From assembly GCA_934590135.1 (NCBI GenBank), contig CAKTOT010000079.1:1-10923 (forward strand): a DNA stretch of 10,923 nucleotides, given 5' to 3'. The translations under genes and the position numbers were made by a program. Shown piece by piece: positions 5,775-10,923 of the stretch. Under the pieces are notes generated by a model. The model was not told where the DNA came from. It searched no databases and saw only the letters and a list, made by a program, of their open reading frames with translations. The DNA is from an uncultured Muribaculaceae bacterium. Its GTDB lineage: Bacteria; Bacteroidota; Bacteroidia; Bacteroidales; Muribaculaceae. How positions within the stretch are numbered: position 1 is the stretch's first letter; every line of letters starts with the position of its first letter.

Positions 5775-7547
5775 TTATTTCCAACCGGGGTTCTGTCCCA
5801 AGTCCGGGTTCAGGTCAAGCTGTCCCGAAGGTATAGGATCAAGATAGAACTTCTTGTCGTAGATACGATCGCGGCTTGCGTAAGGACGAACGTAGTCACC
5901 GTCCATGCTTGCAGGCTTAACTGTAGCGTTACCTACGTAAGCACCACGAAGGATGTCGGGGTTCTTCTGGGAGTCAAGTTTGTCAAGCTGGTGCCAGCGA
6001 ATAAGATCCCAGTAGCGGATGCCCTTGTCAAGCATAAGCTCGCAACGACGGCAGCGACGGATTTCGTAAATCAGGCTGGATACGCCCATATCGTTCTTGG
6101 GGTCGTTGATAGCGTTCAGACCGGCAACAGTTTGTGCGGGCAGACCGGCACGACGATACAGAACGTTCAGGTAAGCCTCAACATCACCATCGGTAAGCGT
6201 TCCGAGTTCAGCCTTAGCTTCTACATAGTTCAGAGCAATGTAGGAGGTCCAGTAGATAGGAGCGCAAGTGTAGTTCTGAGTGGTGTTTTGACGTTCGGTA
6301 ACGGGCATCAGGACGTTGTCGTACTTAGCAACACCGAAGCCGGACGAAGAGTTCATACCGGAGGTGCCCATACGGCTCCAGTTCATACCGAAGTAGTATA
6401 CATACGGGTCGGTGATGATAGAGAGACGTTTGTCGCGTACATCAAGAAGTTTCTGGATGGAGTAAGCGGGCTGATCTTCGCCACCGATCTCGAAGGTGGT
6501 GTTCTCACCTACGAGGCTGGTGTTAAGAGAAGTAGTAGCTTCGGGTTTGCCATCGAGGAACAAGAATGCCTTGAAAGCGTCAAGCGAAAGACCGGAAGTT
6601 GTGGTCGAAGAACAGGTGTACGAAACAGTCGAGTGACGGCCGTTAACCTTGTCGTAACGACGACCGAAGATGATTTCGGGGTTAGCGGAGAAGTCGGTCA
6701 GTTTCTTAGTGGGATCTACAGTGCTTGTTCCACCTCCCCATACCGAGTTGTATATGGACTGATAGTCGTCTGTGAAGCCATAGCGATCAAGCAGTTTCTT
6801 GGAAGCATCAGCGGCTTCTTGCAAGTACTTTTTAGCACGAGCGTCATCGGGAGCGATGCCGTTTTCGGCAACGGTGCGATAGCGGCAGAAGGTGCCTTCG
6901 TAGAGGCAAACTTCACTCTTGATGGCCAGAGCCAGGTCTTTACTCCAGGAAAGTTTGGATTTCTGGGTAGAGATGGTGGCAATAGCGTAGTCAAGGTCGC
7001 GGAGGACGGAGTCCATCACGATGTCGCGGTTGGTACGCGGACCGTACAGGATGTCGTTATCGGAGGGATCGACAACTTCGCTTTCCCAAACGACGTCACC
7101 GAAGCGGCGAACGAGTTCATAGTAAGCCTGTGCGCGAACCAGCTTGGCAATGCCTTCGTAGTTAGCGTGTGTAGCTGCGGGCAGTGCGGGATTGGCGTTA
7201 CGTACACCATTGATGATGTAGTTGACACCGCGGATCTGCGAATATGTCCAGTTACCGTCTGTCGGGGGAATGGTGGGTTGATGCCAGTTGGCAAAGCTGC
7301 TGCCGACTTGGTCATCGCTCAGCGTCGAGAAGTAGAACGAGCCGAGGCTGTTTCCGGAGCCATAACCGCTGGATATTTCATCGATATAGCGGTCAACTTG
7401 AAGCTGGCAGTTATTGGCATTAGACCAATATTCCGGTTTTTCCAAAATGTCTGTAGGCGGAAAACGGTTGTCGTTAAGGAAGTCATCGCAGGATACCATA
7501 GTGAGGCCCATTGCGAACACAACCGCATAACTAATTATCTTTTTCAT
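5775..7547 (-). CDS. SusD/RagB family outer-membrane nutrient-binding lipoprotein
   Basis: SusD-type proteins are surface lipoproteins that sit as a lid on their SusC partner and capture ligand for import. This 590-residue protein begins with a lipoprotein signal (MKKIISYAVVFAMGLTMVSC), with acylation expected at Cys20, followed by DD. Family landmarks are GVNYIINGVRNAN (residues 107-119), GIAKLVRAQAYYELVRRFGD in the TPR-like helical region (132-151), the C-terminal IRRCRRCELMLDKGIRYWDL (496-515) and the closing DPIPSGQLDLNPDLGQNPGW. In the IRR motif, Cys stands where many homologues have Glu and another residue. Length is within the usual range for the family. The ATG at 7547 follows the susC stop by 17 bases, so the two are surely co-transcribed. 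The start is preceded by A/T-rich sequence without a Shine-Dalgarno motif, as is usual in Bacteroidota. The ligand is unknown: no enzyme genes sit beside it. Confidence 0.95.
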   Translation of the reverse strand: MKKIISYAVVFAMGLTMVSCDDFLNDNRFPPTDILEKPEYWSNANNCQLQVDRYIDEISSGYGSGNSLGSFYFSTLSDDQVGSSFANWHQPTIPPTDGNWTYSQIRGVNYIINGVRNANPALPAATHANYEGIAKLVRAQAYYELVRRFGDVVWESEVVDPSDNDILYGPRTNRDIVMDSVLRDLDYAIATISTQKSKLSWSKDLALAIKSEVCLYEGTFCRYRTVAENGIAPDDARAKKYLQEAADASKKLLDRYGFTDDYQSIYNSVWGGGTSTVDPTKKLTDFSANPEIIFGRRYDKVNGRHSTVSYTCSSTTTSGLSLDAFKAFLFLDGKPEATTSLNTSLVGENTTFEIGGEDQPAYSIQKLLDVRDKRLSIITDPYVYYFGMNWSRMGTSGMNSSSGFGVAKYDNVLMPVTERQNTTQNYTCAPIYWTSYIALNYVEAKAELGTLTDGDVEAYLNVLYRRAGLPAQTVAGLNAINDPKNDMGVSSLIYEIRRCRRCELMLDKGIRYWDLIRWHQLDKLDSQKNPDILRGAYVGNATVKPASMDGDYVRPYASRDRIYDKKFYLDPIPSGQLDLNPDLGQNPGWK

Positions 7548-7566
7548 TTTTATCTAGCGTTTAAGA

Positions 7567-10500
7567 TTAGAATGTTACCTGAACACCGAAGGAGAATGTA
7601 CGCGAGATAGGAGTGGTACGTCCGTAGTAACCGTTTCCTGCGAAGATGCCGGACTGGCTCAGGGTTGTACCGCTGGTACCTACATTGATTTCGGGGTCAA
7701 GAGGATATTTCTTCATACCGTTGTACAACAGGCAGAGGTTGTCGGCGGAGAAATAGATACGTGCTTTCTGAATGAGTGCTTTGCGTGTGATGTCGACGGG
7801 AAGAGTGTAACCGATGGTCAGGTTCTTCAGACGCAGATAAGCGGTATTCATCAGATAACGTGATTGAGGATAGTAGTTGTAACGACCGTTGTTGATGCCG
7901 GAAAGTTTACCGATGCCATCGCAACCGGGATACAGACGAGGATAATCATTGCTTTGGTCAACGAGGATTTCGCCAGTGAGGCACTGATTTTCCATATCAA
8001 TTACCTGTTTGTTGTAGGACATCTGGTTGGAGTAGATAGCATCCGTGCCGCGAGCGAAAGGCATTACGAATGCAGAGCAAGCCCACATATCACGTTTGCC
8101 GACACCTTGGAAGAACATATCGATATCGAAGCCTTTCCAAGCGCCGCCGAGACGGAATCCGTATTCGAAGCGGGGTTGGGTGTTACCGATAACCTTGAGG
8201 TCGCCGTGGTTACGTAATGTACCTACGGGAACGCTCTTGTGATTTACGTTGGCCAGAGCCTCTTCATAACCTTCTTGACCGGGGATGTAGGTCTTGCCGT
8301 CAAGTTCGATCATATCAGGGTTACCGAAGTTGATAACGCCGTCACCATTGAGGTCTTTGAACTTGATATCACCGACACCGTAGGTGAAGGATCCGGATTC
8401 GAGCGCGCTTTGGTCGTACTTATTGGTACCGTCAGCATTCATATCGTCTTTGGTGAAGTAGCGGTCGGTTTCGAAGCCGTAAATGTCACCGTAGTATGTG
8501 CCGGGGGTGTAGTTACCTTGTGCGGGGGTCCAGGAGTAGAGCTTACCGGTATCGTTACGCCATTTCTTAACTTTGGTCTTAGCGTCAGCCAAGGTGAAGG
8601 TAGCATATACCTGAGCTTCGCCGAAGGAGTGGTTCCATCCCAAAGAGAGTTCCCAACCTTTGGTTGCAAGTGTACCGCTGTTCTGATAGGGTGAGGATGC
8701 GCCGAGTACTGCGGGAAGGTCTACACCGGGAGCAAGCATGTTGCGAGTTTCACGATTGTACCAGTCAAATGAAGCAGTCAGGCTGTTGTTGAGGAAGCCC
8801 AAATCAAGGCCTATGTCGGTGGTCACGACTTTTTCCCAAGTAAGGGAACGAGATACCAAAGTAGGCATAGCTGCATACTGAGTAGTAGCGTTGCCGGCGG
8901 TCAACCAAGAACTGGAGTAAGGACCGGAAATAACGGAAAGGAAGCGGTTGCTACCTATAGCCTCATTACCGATAGAGCCATAGGATGCACGAATCTTACC
9001 ATTGTTCCACCACGATTTGAGAGGCTGGAAGTAAGCTTCTTCGGAGAAGCGATAGCCTGCGGAGAACGAGGGGAAGAATGCCCACTGGTCATCAGCGGGG
9101 AATTTGCTCGAACCATCGTAACGACCGTTGAATTCCAAGAGGTAGATGCCCTTGTAGTCAAAGTTGATACGGCCGAAGAAACCGGCAGTAGCACGGTGCG
9201 AAATGCTGTTGCTGATCGAGTAACCGGTCTTGTCGTCACCACCTGTAGTCAGGCCTAAGTAAGGCTGATTGACGTCAAGAAGTTGGTCACGCTTAACATA
9301 CAGATAATTGTAATCTTCTTGTTCGGCGGTAGCACCTGCCATAACTTTCAGGTTGAAGTCGTTACCGAAAGTATGATTGTATGTACCGTAAACATTCATT
9401 GACCACATATCGTCCTTGGTGTTGGTCTGACGAGCATCCGACCAGCTTTCGGGAACGATGTAGGTCGGTTCATTAACGCTACCCCAGCTGTTGTAGCCAT
9501 AAACGGGCATATAGGGGGTAGTGTTCAGAAGGTCAACTACGCTATAAGTGAAGTCTCCGTGCAGAGTGAAGCCTTTGAAGAGGTCTGCATCAATATAACC
9601 GGTGATACGAGTCTGAGTGGCTGTATCTTTGATTTGGCCGGCTTGTTTGCGATAAGCGATATCATTACGGAAATCAACGATTTCGCCGTCTTCGTCATAA
9701 CGGTATCCGTAAGGGCCGAAGTACGAGCCCCAACGCCACATATACTGGTAGTCACCACGTACATTGTATGTGCCTTTGTAGTCCTTTTCGGAGAAGCTGA
9801 AACGAGCACCGGCACGCAACCACGAGAAGATTTCGGTAGAAATGTTGGCCGTGGCATTGTAACGATACATCTTGGCGGGGTTGAATTCCATCAGGTCAGA
9901 CTTGTTGCTATAACCGAAGGCAAGACGATAGTTGGTCTTACCGGAGGCGCCTTCGAGGCTGACATTGTGGTAGTTGCTGGGAGCAGCGTTATTAAACATA
10001 ATGCCGGCAACGTCCCAGTCTGCATAATAGATAGCAGTTCCGTCGGGGTTGATCTTGTAGTCACCGATGCTGGAGTCGGAGGTCCAGGGAACCATTTCGC
10101 GATAACCGGCGCGTTTGCCACCGTGCTCTTTTTCCCATTGCTGGGCAAGAGGCATCATCACGAAGGGATCCATACCGAAAAGACCAAGCTCACCATTGGA
10201 AGCAAGGTTGGCTTCGGTCAGGGCATACAACTGATTGTATACCGATGGATATTCGGGCAGTGTTGTTGCCTGGCTCCATGCGAAGTTGTTGGAGTACTTC
10301 ACGGAAACGCGGTCCTTGGTAGAGGAAGTCTTGGTGGTAATGAGGATCACACCAAAGGCAGCACGTGTACCATAGATAGAGGACGAAGCGGCATCCTTGA
10401 GTACGGAAATCTCGGCGATGTCATCGGGATTGAGGAAGGTGATGTCGTCAACCACAACTCCGTCTACAACAAGCAGAGGTGCGGAAGCACCGCTATTGGA

Positions 10501-10923
10501 GAATGTACCGGTACCACGAATTTTCATCGTAGGTGTGGAGTTGATGCCACCATCATTATTCGTAATGGTCAGGCCGGGGACTGCACCTTGAAGTGCTTTA
10601 GTCACATCGGTAGTCGAGCGGCTGTCCATAACTTTTGCTACATCAACTGTAGCAACAGCACCGGTGAGGTTGGCACGTTTCTGTGTGCCGTAACCTACGA
10701 CAACGAGTTGGTCGAGAAGCTCGGTGGTAGGCTCGAGATATACGCTCATGTCTTGCTTGGCTGCCACACTTACGGTCTTGTAACCTACAGTGCTAACAGT
10801 CAGCATCGTACCGGGTTTCACCTTGATGGTGAAGTGACCGAAGGCATCGGTAGAAACGCCTTGCGTCGAACCCTTAGGCGTAACACTTGCACCAATGACC
10901 GGGTCATTGTTCTCATCATAGAC
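7567..10923 (-). CDS. SusC/RagA family TonB-dependent outer-membrane transporter (5' end beyond the right edge)
   Basis: SusC-type proteins are 22-strand beta-barrels that import oligosaccharides or peptides delivered by SusD, powered by TonB/ExbBD. The reading frame is open to the right edge, giving 1118 visible residues; the signal peptide and first residues are missing. Residues 1-65 are most of the carboxypeptidase-regulatory-like domain (VYDENNDPVIGASVTPKGST, then a VGY motif). Next come LDQLVVVGYGTQKRANLTG and the plug domain (about 82-198) with ALQGAVPGLTI, MKIRGTGTF, APLLVVDGVVVDD, NPDDIAEISVLKDAASSSIY and GVILITTK. The rest is the barrel, ending TFSFGVQVTF with the terminal Phe typical of outer-membrane barrels. 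A GTG at 10821 lies inside the first domain and is not the true start. The promoter is outside the window, so regulation by an anti-sigma/ECF pair, a hybrid two-component system or another regulator cannot be judged. It forms an operon with the downstream susD. Confidence 0.96.
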   Translation of the reverse strand, partial: VYDENNDPVIGASVTPKGSTQGVSTDAFGHFTIKVKPGTMLTVSTVGYKTVSVAAKQDMSVYLEPTTELLDQLVVVGYGTQKRANLTGAVATVDVAKVMDSRSTTDVTKALQGAVPGLTITNNDGGINSTPTMKIRGTGTFSNSGASAPLLVVDGVVVDDITFLNPDDIAEISVLKDAASSSIYGTRAAFGVILITTKTSSTKDRVSVKYSNNFAWSQATTLPEYPSVYNQLYALTEANLASNGELGLFGMDPFVMMPLAQQWEKEHGGKRAGYREMVPWTSDSSIGDYKINPDGTAIYYADWDVAGIMFNNAAPSNYHNVSLEGASGKTNYRLAFGYSNKSDLMEFNPAKMYRYNATANISTEIFSWLRAGARFSFSEKDYKGTYNVRGDYQYMWRWGSYFGPYGYRYDEDGEIVDFRNDIAYRKQAGQIKDTATQTRITGYIDADLFKGFTLHGDFTYSVVDLLNTTPYMPVYGYNSWGSVNEPTYIVPESWSDARQTNTKDDMWSMNVYGTYNHTFGNDFNLKVMAGATAEQEDYNYLYVKRDQLLDVNQPYLGLTTGGDDKTGYSISNSISHRATAGFFGRINFDYKGIYLLEFNGRYDGSSKFPADDQWAFFPSFSAGYRFSEEAYFQPLKSWWNNGKIRASYGSIGNEAIGSNRFLSVISGPYSSSWLTAGNATTQYAAMPTLVSRSLTWEKVVTTDIGLDLGFLNNSLTASFDWYNRETRNMLAPGVDLPAVLGASSPYQNSGTLATKGWELSLGWNHSFGEAQVYATFTLADAKTKVKKWRNDTGKLYSWTPAQGNYTPGTYYGDIYGFETDRYFTKDDMNADGTNKYDQSALESGSFTYGVGDIKFKDLNGDGVINFGNPDMIELDGKTYIPGQEGYEEALANVNHKSVPVGTLRNHGDLKVIGNTQPRFEYGFRLGGAWKGFDIDMFFQGVGKRDMWACSAFVMPFARGTDAIYSNQMSYNKQVIDMENQCLTGEILVDQSNDYPRLYPGCDGIGKLSGINNGRYNYYPQSRYLMNTAYLRLKNLTIGYTLPVDITRKALIQKARIYFSADNLCLLYNGMKKYPLDPEINVGTSGTTLSQSGIFAGNGYYGRTTPISRTFSFGVQVTF

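Noticed and set aside
5748..7610. A 620-codon open frame on the plus strand opposite susD
   Set aside because: It is an antisense shadow of susD. The minus-strand protein has a lipoprotein signal and all SusD landmarks, while the plus-strand translation has no recognisable domain.
10819..10821. GTG at 10821 as the start of susC
   Set aside because: The frame stays open to the window edge and the upstream residues form the conserved start of the carboxypeptidase-regulatory-like domain, so the true start is outside the window.

Overview
The window looks like a chromosomal segment of a gut-type Bacteroidales bacterium. The evidence is a SusC/SusD outer-membrane pair, start codons preceded by AT-rich sequence with no Shine-Dalgarno motif, a Bacteroidota-type -7 promoter box (TAnnTTTG), and a secreted protein ending in a tail that resembles type IX secretion sorting domains. 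A family such as Muribaculaceae or a relative is plausible, but the sequence alone does not settle it.

All four genes lie on the minus strand, so transcription runs from right to left. From the right edge: a SusC/RagA-type TonB-dependent transporter (its N-terminus lies beyond the window) is followed after 17 untranslated bases by a SusD/RagB-type surface lipoprotein. A strong intrinsic terminator follows susD. Next is a gap of about 500 bases holding that terminator, a 24-bp near-palindrome made of a 10-bp tandem repeat, and a weak promoter candidate. Then comes a single large gene (about 1259 codons) for an exported multidomain protein. It has a signal peptide, a papain-fold C39-like cysteine peptidase domain, three ricin-type beta-trefoils, a GBS Bsp-like domain, three more ricin-type beta-trefoils and a sorting-like C-terminal tail. 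It has its own terminator. The last gene is lysC (aspartokinase), with its own promoter, cut off by the left edge about 20 codons before its expected end.

SusC and SusD should form one outer-membrane complex that captures and imports a glycan or peptide ligand. No carbohydrate-active enzyme, sulfatase or regulator is visible beside them, so the ligand cannot be named. The large lectin-peptidase protein is a separate transcription unit and need not work with SusCD. Aspartokinase is a housekeeping enzyme of Lys/Thr/Met biosynthesis.

The most unusual feature is the large protein. Its six beta-trefoils arose by duplication of a whole three-domain block (R1-R3 matches R4-R6 in order, with a constant spacing of about 550 residues), and a GBS Bsp-like domain sits between the copies. 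The N-terminal peptidase-like domain and the GBS Bsp-like domain look like modules I associate with Firmicutes cell-surface proteins, which suggests exchange between gut phyla.
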